From Bacteroidales bacterium UBA1199 (lineage in GTDB: Bacteria > Bacteroidota > Bacteroidia > Bacteroidales > UBA932): a stretch of DNA of 10,370 bases. The stretch lies in assembly GCA_002309795.1 (NCBI GenBank), contig DBXZ01000039.1, forward strand, positions 6,732 through 17,101, written 5' to 3'. Shown in pieces: positions 1 through 6,297 of this stretch (position 1 is the stretch's first letter; every line of letters begins with the position of its first letter). A program made the translations under genes and the position numbers. Below the pieces are notes generated by a model that saw only the letters and a list, made by a program, of their open reading frames with translations, made no database searches and was not told where the DNA came from.

Positions 1-722
1 AACTCGGCCAGGTGGCGCGGGGTATTGGAGTTTTCCGCACGGAAGGTGGGGCCGAAGGTATAGATGCTGCCGAGCGCGGTGGCGCCCAATTCGCCCTCCA
101 GCTGTCCGCTTACGGTAAGCGAAGTGAAGCGGCCGAAGAAGTCCTTGGTATAATCCACCTTGCCCTCTTCGTTGCGCGGCAGATTCTCAGGATCGAGTGT
201 GGTCACCTGGAACATCTCGCCGGCGCCTTCGCAGTCTGATGCGGTGATGAGCGGGGTATGAAGATAGAAGAAACCCTTGTCGTTGAAGTATTTGTGGATG
301 GCGAACGCCATGGCGTGGCGGATGCGGAGCACGGCGCCGAAGGTATTGGTGCGCGGGCGCAGGTGGGCGATTTCGCGCAGGAACTCCATGCTGTGTCCCT
401 TCTTCTGCAGGGGGTAAGTCTCCGGATCGGCGGTGCCCAGCACTTCAATGGCGGCAGCCTGCACCTCCACGGCCTGGCCGCTGCCCTGCGATTCCACCAA
501 CTTTCCGGTCACAGCCAGGCAGGCACCCGTAGTAACCTGCTTGAGCAGTTCTTCACCGAATTTTGCAGGGTCGCAGACAATCTGCAGGTTATGGATGGTG
601 GAGCCGTCGTTGAGGGCGATGAAGGCCACGTTTTTGTTTCCGCGTTTGGTGCGGACCCAACCTTTCACCAGCACTTCCTCGCCCGGGGCTTCCTGAAGTA
701 TTTCCTTGATTCTCTTGATCAT
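1..722 (-). CDS. asnS: Asparaginyl-tRNA synthetase, N-terminal part (cut by window edge)
   Basis: This class IIb aminoacyl-tRNA synthetase charges tRNA(Asn) with asparagine in the cytoplasm. The reading frame starts at the ATG at 722-720 ([10 protein letters not shown]) and stays open for 240 codons to the left edge, so about half of a protein of usual length (about 465 aa) is present. Residues about 15-105 form the OB-fold anticodon-binding domain ([20 protein letters not shown], then [14 protein letters not shown]). After it come the linker '[17 protein letters not shown]' and the start of the catalytic domain, with '[16 protein letters not shown]' and class II motif 2 '[18 protein letters not shown]' at the edge. 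'[12 protein letters not shown]' and '[14 protein letters not shown]' match AsnRS rather than AspRS. The start lies 12 bases after the phosphatase stop, so the two may share a transcript. No SD sequence is visible. The truncation is caused by the window, not by a mutation. Confidence 0.96.
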   Translation of the reverse strand, partial: MIKRIKEILQEAPGEEVLVKGWVRTKRGNKNVAFIALNDGSTIHNLQIVCDPAKFGEELLKQVTTGACLAVTGKLVESQGSGQAVEVQAAAIEVLGTADPETYPLQKKGHSMEFLREIAHLRPRTNTFGAVLRIRHAMAFAIHKYFNDKGFFYLHTPLITASDCEGAGEMFQVTTLDPENLPRNEEGKVDYTKDFFGRFTSLTVSGQLEGELGATALGSIYTFGPTFRAENSNTPRHLAE

Positions 723-734
723 TACGGTAATGGT

Positions 735-1961
735 TTATTCAAATGCGACACCCATGGCTTTGCAGATCTTGCGCGGAAGGTCGGTGTTGTCCTGGCGGCC
801 GGCAAACTGCTTGCTGCCGGCACCGATTGCCCAGACAGGGACGGCACCGCCGGTATGACCGCCGGTGGTCCAGCCGATATGGGCTTTCTCCGTGTACTCC
901 TTTTGCACAGCCTCGGTGTTCATATAAAGTTCAACGTCATTCGAAGATTCGTTGGTCTGGACCTCGTCGAATACGGTCAGGTCAAACAGGTATCCCCGCT
1001 CGCGGCCGAGCGTGACGCCGCCGGTCTCGTGGTCGGCGGTCACGACAATCAGCGTCTGCTTGGGATGTTTCTTGTAGAATTCGTAAGCTACGGCAACCGC
1101 CTGGTCGAAATCGAGCGTCTCGAAGATGGTGGCAATCGTGTTGTTGCTGTGGGCGGCGTAGTCAATCAGACCGCCCTCGGCCATCAGGAAGAATCCTTTG
1201 CTGTCCTTTTCCAGCACCTGGATGGCCGCGTCGACCACCTGGGCCAGGTTCAGTTCGTCCTCACCGCAGCCGAAACGGAAGGGCAGCGCGCCCTCGTAGT
1301 CTTTCTCGCGGGTCAGGATGATTTTGTCGCATTTCTTCTGTGCGAACTCGTCCAGTCCGCGGGCGAATGTGTAACCGGCTGCTTCCGCCGCATCACCCAG
1401 ATAGGGCAGCGATTCTTCCAGTTTGACACTTCCTGTGGGGTTGAGGTATCCGCCGCCGCCAAAGAATTCAAAGCCCGATTCGGCCAGTTCGAGACCGATC
1501 GGATAATAATCGCTGCGGTTGACGTTGTGCGCGTAGAACGCAGCGGGGGTTGCGTGGTTGATGCCCACCGTGGTCATGATGCCGACCTTATAACCGGCTT
1601 CGTGAATCTTGTAGGCTATACTCTGGAGTGGCAATGAATCGGGATTCATTCCCAACATGCGATTCTTGGTTTTGTAGCCCGTTGCCAGGGCGGTTCCGGC
1701 TGCCGAAGAGCAGGTAATGGGGTTGCTGGCGGAGAAGGTGGTCGCCATGCCCAATACGGGGAACTGGGTGAACGTGAGGGGATCCTGTGCGCAGGCGTCA
1801 CCGCGTTCCTGTGCCAGGTAAGCTTCTGCCAGCGAGACGTGGGAGAATCCCATGCCGTCGCCTATGAAATAAAAAACGTATTTCGCCTTGTTGCTGCTGC
1901 AACCGGTGGCCATCAGCGCCACTGTCAGGGCGAGACTGACAAATAATGAGGACTTTTTCAT
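735..1961 (-). CDS. Alkaline phosphatase, predicted lipoprotein
   Basis: This 408-aa PhoA-superfamily phosphomonoesterase is probably a membrane-anchored lipoprotein outside the cytoplasm. Residues 1-20 form a signal peptide ending in lipobox 'MATGC', with lipidated Cys21. Expected metal and catalytic residues can be placed against E. coli PhoA: Asp35 in 'FIGDGMG', the serine nucleophile Ser85 in 'TCSSAAGTALATG', Thr138 in 'HATPAA', Arg149 as the phosphate-binding arginine, Glu262, Asp267 and His271 in 'EGGLIDYAAH', Asp310-His311 in 'TADHETGG', and His369 in 'GGHTGG'. The active site therefore looks complete. The residue before the nucleophile is Cys84, where E. coli has Asp101, and E. coli Asp153 and Lys328 correspond to His136 and Tyr268. 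A terminator lies just upstream (1982-2017), so a promoter must be close to or overlap it, or expression depends on read-through. I saw no clear Pho box. Substrate is unknown; phosphate scavenging is the family's usual role. Confidence 0.93.
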   Translation of the reverse strand: MKKSSLFVSLALTVALMATGCSSNKAKYVFYFIGDGMGFSHVSLAEAYLAQERGDACAQDPLTFTQFPVLGMATTFSASNPITCSSAAGTALATGYKTKNRMLGMNPDSLPLQSIAYKIHEAGYKVGIMTTVGINHATPAAFYAHNVNRSDYYPIGLELAESGFEFFGGGGYLNPTGSVKLEESLPYLGDAAEAAGYTFARGLDEFAQKKCDKIILTREKDYEGALPFRFGCGEDELNLAQVVDAAIQVLEKDSKGFFLMAEGGLIDYAAHSNNTIATIFETLDFDQAVAVAYEFYKKHPKQTLIVVTADHETGGVTLGRERGYLFDLTVFDEVQTNESSNDVELYMNTEAVQKEYTEKAHIGWTTGGHTGGAVPVWAIGAGSKQFAGRQDNTDLPRKICKAMGVAFE

Positions 1962-1981
1962 TGAAGAAACAATCTTTCAAT

Positions 1982-2017
1982 AACAAAAAGAAGGGTGACG
2001 CTGAGGCCACCCTTCTT
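1982..2017 (-). terminator. Intrinsic terminator after the proton-motor operon
   Basis: On the minus strand a perfect 10-bp stem (AAGAAGGGTG with CACCCTTCTT, 2017-2008 and 1997-1988) closes a 10-base loop and runs into TTTTTGTT. It begins 14 bases after the stop codon of the second exbD. It has no T-tract on the plus strand, so it acts in one direction. It separates the motor operon from the phosphatase gene. Confidence 0.85.
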
Positions 2018-2031
2018 CCTTTCAGCGTAGA

Positions 2032-2505
2032 TTATTGAACCTTGCCGCCCTTGGTGGCGCCGTACATAATCTTCAGTGCGGAGCAGCGACGGAGTTCCTG
2101 CTTGACATCGGTGATAATACCCATGCGGGTATCCTGGTCAGCCTTGATGCTGACAGTCATGAACGGGCGGTCCACCTCGCTGAGGTTTTCACGCTCGGAT
2201 GCGATGAAGTCACGGATATCGTCGATGGTCCGGAAAGAGTCATTCAGCTGAATACGGGACTCGGTACCATACTGCGAAGCGTACTGCGGCAGCGGCGTAC
2301 CTATATAAATATAGGATGCGAGGTCCTTGCGTTCAAGCTTGGCGATTTCGGATGCCTGCGGCATGGTCACCTTCACCTTGTGTTCGCCCTGACGCATGTT
2401 CGTACATACCATGAAGAACATCAGGATGATGAACACGATATCGGGGAGTGACGAGGTATTGAGCTGCGGAATGCCGCCTTTGCCTTTCTTAACAAATTTT
2501 GCCAT
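2032..2505 (-). CDS. exbD: ExbD/TolR-family protein (second copy in operon)
   Basis: This 157-aa inner membrane protein has one TM segment and a periplasmic domain, and forms the rotor-like subunit of an ExbB/ExbD or TolQ/TolR proton channel. A basic N-terminus (KFVKKGKGG) precedes 'LNTSSLPDIVFIILMFFMV'. Asp22 is in the place of the essential proton-carrying Asp25 of E. coli ExbD, and the TM segment spans about residues 22-38. The remainder (about 40-157) is periplasmic and contains 'PFMTVSIKADQDTRMGIITDV', which fits the beta-alpha fold of ExbD/TolR periplasmic domains. It differs in sequence from the other ExbD beside it, so the pair is not a recent duplication. Its start is backed by an AGGAGGA sequence that overlaps the upstream stop codon. 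Which energised system it serves (Ton or Tol) cannot be told from sequence alone. Confidence 0.92.
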   Translation of the reverse strand: MAKFVKKGKGGIPQLNTSSLPDIVFIILMFFMVCTNMRQGEHKVKVTMPQASEIAKLERKDLASYIYIGTPLPQYASQYGTESRIQLNDSFRTIDDIRDFIASERENLSEVDRPFMTVSIKADQDTRMGIITDVKQELRRCSALKIMYGATKGGKVQ

Positions 2506-2511
2506 ACTGAA

Positions 2512-2518
2512 TCCTCCT
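2512..2518 (-). promoter_or_regulatory. Strong Shine-Dalgarno for the second exbD
   Basis: Minus-strand AGGAGGA lies 7 bases (counted from the AGGAGG) before the ATG at 2505. The TAG stop codon of the upstream exbD (2519-2517) is inside this motif, so a terminating ribosome sits on the downstream initiation site. It is the only full SD sequence I find in the window; the other starts have A-rich or SD-less leaders. Confidence 0.7.
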
Positions 2519-3095
2519 ATCTTTTCTTGACGTCTTTCGGTTCGGCCTCGGAGATGTTCTGCGGCACTGCCTTGCGGACCAGATCCTGCTGTTCCGTAGT
2601 CAGACGGCTGAACACGCGTCCGTAGTGTTGCATCGAGAACTCATCACGAATTTCGTTGATCGCCTTGATCAACTCGTTCTGAACGGCGATATACTTGCTG
2701 TAAGTGGTACCGCGGTCGTTCTGCAGGGAGATGACGCCCTTCGATTTCTTGACCGTGCCGATTCCCTCGATATCGATATCTTCCTTCTCGGGAAGGTTCG
2801 GATCGTTGGCGGGATTCGTCAGGAATTCTTTGATTTTATCTTTCAGCTGGCTGACATCCATCGGTTCATTACCGGCAAACAATCTGTCGCTGGCGTTGAT
2901 CTTCACCTGGATGATATTCCTGCGGTTGACCTTCTGGTCCTCTACCTTCTGATCCTCAGCCGGCAGCGGGGGAAGACGCCTCTGGAGGCCTTCCTCTTTG
3001 TCCATCGTGGTCACCATCAAGAAGAATATCAGCGCGATGAAAGCGATATCCGCCATTGACGAGCCGTTAATTTCAGGAGTCTTTTTTGATGCCAT
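2517..3095 (-). CDS. exbD: ExbD/TolR-family protein (first copy in operon)
   Basis: This 192-aa single-pass inner membrane protein of the ExbD/TolR family is longer than the usual ~140 aa. The N-terminus reads 'PEINGSSMADIAFIALIFFLMV'; Asp16 matches the conserved TM proton-carrying aspartate and the TM segment spans about 15-31. A Lys/Glu/Asp-rich segment with a tandem EDQKV-EDQKV (residues 47-56) links it to the periplasmic domain. The region 'VISLQNDRGTTYSKYIAVQNELIKAINEIRDEF' (about 121-153) resembles the final strand and helix of ExbD domains. The extra ~35 residues at the C-terminus are charged and mostly helical in character (RLTTEQQDLVRKAVPQN, ending KDVKKR). The start is 9 bases after the four-TM gene's stop. 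Asymmetric ExbD pairs downstream of one ExbB are common in Bacteroidales; two types may assemble into one heteromeric complex, which is inference. Confidence 0.9.
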   Translation of the reverse strand: MASKKTPEINGSSMADIAFIALIFFLMVTTMDKEEGLQRRLPPLPAEDQKVEDQKVNRRNIIQVKINASDRLFAGNEPMDVSQLKDKIKEFLTNPANDPNLPEKEDIDIEGIGTVKKSKGVISLQNDRGTTYSKYIAVQNELIKAINEIRDEFSMQHYGRVFSRLTTEQQDLVRKAVPQNISEAEPKDVKKR

Positions 3096-3104
3096 ACCAA
3101 TTAA

Positions 3105-3515
3105 CTATTTTTTGATTGCCTTGCGCAAGCCGCTCCAGAGCAGTGCTACGAAAGCGCCTGCCACGAAGAGGTACACGATGTAGAGAGCAGTATCAGCGAA
3201 TTTGAATTGAGATACGGGTACTTCGTTGTTCATCTCCACAGGAGATCCCGGGGCAATGAGATAAGCACCGCCGAATATCACAACAACCGCTGCGATAAGG
3301 ACAAGCAGCTTGATCAGGCTCTTCTTGTTCTTGAATGCATTCGCCAACGGGAATGCAAGCGTCGCAATCAGAGCGCAAGCCATCAAGATGTACACCCAAC
3401 CCAGGTACATGTTCAGCATCGGGGAGTCGATATTCTTGATACCGACGAATGCGATGATGAATACGACGACTGAGATGACGAGGAGTGCAATCTCAACGAT
3501 TTTCATTTTTTTCAT
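3105..3515 (-). CDS. Small four-TM inner membrane protein in the proton-motor operon
   Basis: I do not recognise a named family for this 136-aa protein. It has four hydrophobic spans at about residues 7-25, 35-57, 66-87 and 108-128. Positive charges at the N-terminus (MKKMK), at 62-68 (KNKKSLIK) and at the C-terminus (RKAIKK) predict both ends in the cytoplasm, with a ~20-residue periplasmic loop (about 88-107, PGSPVEMNNEVPVSQFKF) between TM3 and TM4. There is no cleavable signal, lipobox or catalytic motif, and no charged residue inside the membrane spans that would suggest a proton path. It lies 12 bases after the channel gene and 9 bases before the first exbD, so it is almost certainly co-expressed. 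A structural or assembly partner of the channel is the simplest reading, inferred from position only. From memory, similar unnamed proteins occur at this place in other Bacteroidales. Confidence 0.85.
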   Translation of the reverse strand: MKKMKIVEIALLVISVVVFIIAFVGIKNIDSPMLNMYLGWVYILMACALIATLAFPLANAFKNKKSLIKLLVLIAAVVVIFGGAYLIAPGSPVEMNNEVPVSQFKFADTALYIVYLFVAGAFVALLWSGLRKAIKK

Positions 3516-3527
3516 AAGCCCGACAGG

Positions 3528-4349
3528 TTATTTTCTGTATTTGACAAGGGTGTCAACGAGGTCGATGGAAGCGTTCTCCATATCGACGACGATGGAATCG
3601 ATCTTCTGGATGAGGTAGTTGTAGAACAGCTGGAGAATAATAGCGACAACGAGACCGCCGACCGTGGTGATGAGGGCGACCTTCATACCGCCTGCGACCA
3701 GTGCAGGGCTGATATCACCGGCAACCTCGATAGCGTTGAAGGCTTCGATCAGACCGAGGACGGTTCCCATAAATCCCAACTGCGGAGCGATACCGATGAA
3801 GAGGGAGATCCAGGTCATACCGTTCTGGAGAGCGCCCATCTGGACGGAACCGTAGGAAATGATGGATTTTTCAATGTTTTCGATGTCCTGGCCTTCCTTG
3901 ACGCGGAGCAGACCCTGGTAGTAGATGCTGGCCACAGGACCGCGGGTGTTGCGGCAGACTTCGAGAGCACCGTCATAGTCACCGGCTTTGATCTTCTCTT
4001 CGATCTTCTCACCGAAGCTCTTGGTGTTGATCTGCGCAAGGCTCAGGGTAATGATTCTTTCAATTGCGATAGCCAGACCGAGGATAAGGCACAACAACAC
4101 GAGAGACATGAAGGCAGCACCACCGTCGATGAAGAGTTTCTTCAGCTGCTGGTGGAGGGGCTGGTCGCTCTTGCCTGCTGCAAACGGGTCTACGACTTCT
4201 TCGTCAGCGGGAGCGACGACTTCGTCGGCTGCCTGAGCAACTTCTTCGGTAGCGGCAGGATCAGTCTGCGCTTCCTGTGCGTTAGCCTGGAACTGAGCAG
4301 AAATTGACATTACGCCAACCACTGCCAAAAACATGAAAAATTTTTTCAT
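3528..4349 (-). CDS. exbB: MotA/TolQ/ExbB-family proton channel protein
   Basis: This 273-aa inner membrane stator protein conducts protons with ExbD/TolR partners. Residues 1-24 look like a cleavable signal peptide ending 'QANA', followed by an Ala/Glu/Asp-rich low-complexity segment (about 25-58). The first TM of the channel core is at about 78-100 (FMSLVLLCLILGLAIAIER). A cytoplasmic domain follows (105-178), then TM2 with 'PQLGFMGTVLGLIEAF' (189-204) and TM3 with 'ALITTVGGLVVAI' (225-237), both hallmark motifs of the family. The usual Pro after 'VAI' is absent ('VAIILQLFYNYL'). It is first in the operon and precedes the four-TM gene by 12 bases. An ExbB name and a TolQ name are equally possible: there is no tonB, tolA, tolB or pal beside it to decide. 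The ATG at 4349 is preceded by an A-rich leader with no SD. Confidence 0.93.
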   Translation of the reverse strand: MKKFFMFLAVVGVMSISAQFQANAQEAQTDPAATEEVAQAADEVVAPADEEVVDPFAAGKSDQPLHQQLKKLFIDGGAAFMSLVLLCLILGLAIAIERIITLSLAQINTKSFGEKIEEKIKAGDYDGALEVCRNTRGPVASIYYQGLLRVKEGQDIENIEKSIISYGSVQMGALQNGMTWISLFIGIAPQLGFMGTVLGLIEAFNAIEVAGDISPALVAGGMKVALITTVGGLVVAIILQLFYNYLIQKIDSIVVDMENASIDLVDTLVKYRK

Positions 4350-4440
4350 AGGTTTTTTGTAATTAGTTATTAAACAATGTTTTAGTTAGTTATATTCGAA
4401 ATCAGGAGCCGCTGGGCTCGAAATAATCCGCAATTTACAA
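4350..4440 (-). promoter_or_regulatory. AT-rich leader/promoter region of the proton-motor operon
   Basis: This stretch lies between the ansA terminator and the channel gene, so it should hold the operon's promoter. It is very AT-rich near the gene and contains repeated TAACTAA words on the minus strand (around 4364-4394), including TATAACTAA at 4394-4386, also found in the queA leader. I could not find a clean Bacteroidota -33 TTTG / -7 TAnnTTTG pair, so the exact promoter is not assigned. A small GC hairpin sits at 4406-4419 without a T-tract. Confidence 0.4.
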
Positions 4441-4441
4441 C

Positions 4442-4481
4442 AAAAAATCGGAAAAACTAACGTTCAAACGAAATTTCTCCG
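4442..4481 (-). terminator. Intrinsic terminator overlapping the ansA stop codon
   Basis: On the minus strand CGGAGAAATT (4481-4472) can pair with AGTTTTTCCG (4458-4449). This is a 10-bp stem with two G-U wobbles and a 13-base loop, followed by A and six T (4447-4442). The ansA stop codon at 4459-4457 overlaps the 3' arm. It would end the dprA-tatD-ansA transcript before the motor operon. The wobbles make it weaker than the other terminators here. Confidence 0.6.
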
Positions 4482-5494
4482 CTTAAATTTTCGAGCATCC
4501 GAAGTTTTACAACTTCGTTGTCGGCGCTTTCACCCAGCAGCACGGCCAGCTTGGTGAGGGCCGCCTCGGAGGTCATATCGTGGCAGCTGATGACTCCTGC
4601 ATCCTTGAGAATGGCGCCGTTGGCGTAGGCGTCCATGTCTACGCTGCCGGCCGGACACTGGGTTACGTTGACCAGGATGATACCCCGTTTTGCGGCGGCC
4701 TTCAACGCTTCGAGGAACCAGTCGAGCGACGGCGCGTTGCCGGAACCGTAGGTTTCAAGCACCACGGCGCGCAATCCTTCGGCCGAAAGCACGGCGCGGA
4801 CATAGGCGCGGCTCATGCCGGGGAAAATCTTCAGGATGGCCACGTCCGCCCCCAGTTTCGTATGCAGTTTCAGCGGTTTTCCCCAGACGGAGGGACGGCG
4901 GATCAGCGCGTCGTCGAACCGGATGTGGATGCCGGCATCGGCCAGCGGCGGGAGATTCGGGCTGGAAAAGGCGCCGAAGTCCTCCGCGTTGAGTTTGGCG
5001 GTCCGGTTGCCGCGGAAGAGCTTGCTGTCGAAGCAGATGCAGACCTCCGGAACCCGTGCGTGACCGTCGGCTCCCTTGGCCGAGGCGATCTCGATGGCGG
5101 AGATCAGGTTCTCGCGGCCGTCGGTGCGGAGCATGCCGATCGGCAGCTGGCTGCCGGTAAAGATGACCGGTTTCTCCAGATATTCCAGCATAAAGCTCAG
5201 TGCGGCGGCCGAATAGGCCATCGTATCGGTGCCGTGAAGCACCACGAACCCGTCAAACCGGTCGTACTGGTCGCGGATAATCTCCGCCAGTTTCACCCAG
5301 AACTCCGGGCGGACGTCCGACGAGTCGATAATGGGGTTGAAAGAGAGCGATTCGATATGGTAACCGAACTTGGCCAGTTCCGGAACCTCTTCGGAAATCT
5401 GTGCGAAATCGAAGGGTTTGAGGTGGCCGGTTTCGGGGTCTTTTTTCATCCCGATGGTACCGCCGGTGTAGATGAGGAGAATCGAAGGTTTCAT
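4457..5494 (-). CDS. ansA: Type I L-asparaginase (cytoplasmic)
   Basis: This 345-aa enzyme should hydrolyse L-asparagine to aspartate and ammonia. It has no signal peptide and opens with 'LLIYTGGTIGMKKDPETG', like cytoplasmic AnsA of E. coli (type I). Expected active-site residues are present: Thr13 in 'TGGTIG', Asp57-Ser58 in 'IDSSD', Thr89-Asp90 in 'LHGTDTMAYSA', and Lys167 in 'FRGNRTAK'. 'FTGSQLPI' (112-119) and 'SSPNLPPLADAGIHI' are further AnsA-like blocks. The C-terminal domain (about 205-345), which in AnsA carries an allosteric asparagine site, appears complete ('ETYGSGNAPS', 'NVTQCPAGSVDMDAYANG'). The ATG at 5494 overlaps the tatD stop as ATGA, so translation is probably coupled to tatD. 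A glutaminase or archaeal GatD-type amidase is unlikely given the length and motifs. Confidence 0.94.
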   Translation of the reverse strand: MKPSILLIYTGGTIGMKKDPETGHLKPFDFAQISEEVPELAKFGYHIESLSFNPIIDSSDVRPEFWVKLAEIIRDQYDRFDGFVVLHGTDTMAYSAAALSFMLEYLEKPVIFTGSQLPIGMLRTDGRENLISAIEIASAKGADGHARVPEVCICFDSKLFRGNRTAKLNAEDFGAFSSPNLPPLADAGIHIRFDDALIRRPSVWGKPLKLHTKLGADVAILKIFPGMSRAYVRAVLSAEGLRAVVLETYGSGNAPSLDWFLEALKAAAKRGIILVNVTQCPAGSVDMDAYANGAILKDAGVISCHDMTSEAALTKLAVLLGESADNEVVKLRMLENLSGEISFER

Positions 5495-6297
5495 GGTTGT
5501 AAATTATTGAGTCCGAACAGCTTTTCGGCATTGGCCGTAGTGCGTTCGGCAATCGTTTCAAGGGGTAGTCCGGTGAGTGCGGAGAGTTTCTCCGCCACCA
5601 GGGGGATATAGCTGCTTTCGTTTCGCTCGCCGCGGTGCGGGACGGGGGTGAGCCAGGGACAGTCGGTTTCCAGGATCCAGTCGTCGGGCGACATCCGGGT
5701 CACGACTTCGGCGATACCCGCCTTTTTGTAGGTCAGCACGCCGCCGATTCCGAATTTGAAGTCACCGTATTTCAAACAGCGCTTGTAGGTTTCGTAACTG
5801 CCGGAATAGGCGTGGAACACGCCGCGGACGGGAATCCCTTTGGTCTCCTCCAGCACACGGAAGATGTCTTCCGTCGCCTCGCGGCTGTGAATGATGACGG
5901 GAAGGCCCTCCTGCGCGGCAATCTCGATCTGTTCGGCGAAAAGCCGTTTCTGCAGGTCCAGAAACTCGGTGGACCAGTATTCGTCCAGTCCGATTTCGCC
6001 GATTGCATAAAACCTGCGCTCGTGCAGGTGTGCCCTCAGAAATGCCATCTCCTCCTCCCAGTTCTCACCGACGTCGGTGGGGTGAAGGCCTATGCAGGGG
6101 AGCAGCATCTCCGGGTGGGCGTCGGCGCAGGCGCACATGGGCCCGTAGGCCGCCGCATTGATGCCCGGCAGCACTAGCCGGGTCACACCCGCCGCCACGC
6201 ACCGCGCAAGCACCTCTTCCCGGTCCTGTGCGAAGGCCTCGTCGTAGATATGCGAATGTGTGTCGACAAAAACTGCCATACTTTCGTTGCCAATCAT
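5491..6297 (-). CDS. tatD: TatD-family metal-dependent hydrolase / DNase
   Basis: This TIM-barrel amidohydrolase-fold protein belongs to the TatD/YcfH/YjjV group, whose members have 3'-5' exonuclease or other DNase activity and no proven role in Tat export. Metal ligands are all visible, numbered from the 268-aa form: His14 and His16 in 'VDTHSHIYDE', Glu101 in 'AIGEIGLDEYW', His137 in 'PVIIHSREA', His162 in 'GVFHAYSG', and Asp212 in 'LETDCPWLTP'. 'HRGERNESSYI' is the usual post-Asp block. Two starts compete. ATG at 6297 overlaps the dprA stop as ATGA (268 aa); ATG at 6279 gives 262 aa beginning 'MAVFVDTHSH', closer to the usual family N-terminus. I give the longer form because of the overlap. 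DprA binds single-stranded DNA, so a nuclease beside it is suggestive, but YcfH-type functions outside competence are equally likely. Confidence 0.92.
   Translation of the reverse strand: MIGNESMAVFVDTHSHIYDEAFAQDREEVLARCVAAGVTRLVLPGINAAAYGPMCACADAHPEMLLPCIGLHPTDVGENWEEEMAFLRAHLHERRFYAIGEIGLDEYWSTEFLDLQKRLFAEQIEIAAQEGLPVIIHSREATEDIFRVLEETKGIPVRGVFHAYSGSYETYKRCLKYGDFKFGIGGVLTYKKAGIAEVVTRMSPDDWILETDCPWLTPVPHRGERNESSYIPLVAEKLSALTGLPLETIAERTTANAEKLFGLNNLQP

Noticed and set aside
258..1637. Long plus-strand open frame (459 codons)
   Set aside because: It lies antisense to two clear genes, asnS and the phosphatase; its product has no recognisable motif and changes character across the gap between them. 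It is a composition effect of GC-rich third positions.
1962..1981. Imperfect palindrome (TTGAA...TTCAA) just before the phosphatase ATG
   Set aside because: Only 5 Watson-Crick pairs and a wobble remain after mismatches, and AT-rich sequence gives these often; not enough for an operator or Pho box.
4406..4419. GC hairpin GAGCC-GCTG-GGCTC ahead of the motor operon
   Set aside because: Only 5 bp, and no T-tract on either strand, so it is not called a terminator; it could still be a leader hairpin.
1..5494. asnS and ansA as one asparagine-related unit
   Set aside because: They are separated by two terminators, the motor operon and the phosphatase gene, so a shared role or regulation is not supported.
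4580..5611. Plus-strand open frame antisense to ansA and the end of tatD (343 codons)
   Set aside because: It crosses two well-supported genes and shows no protein family features.
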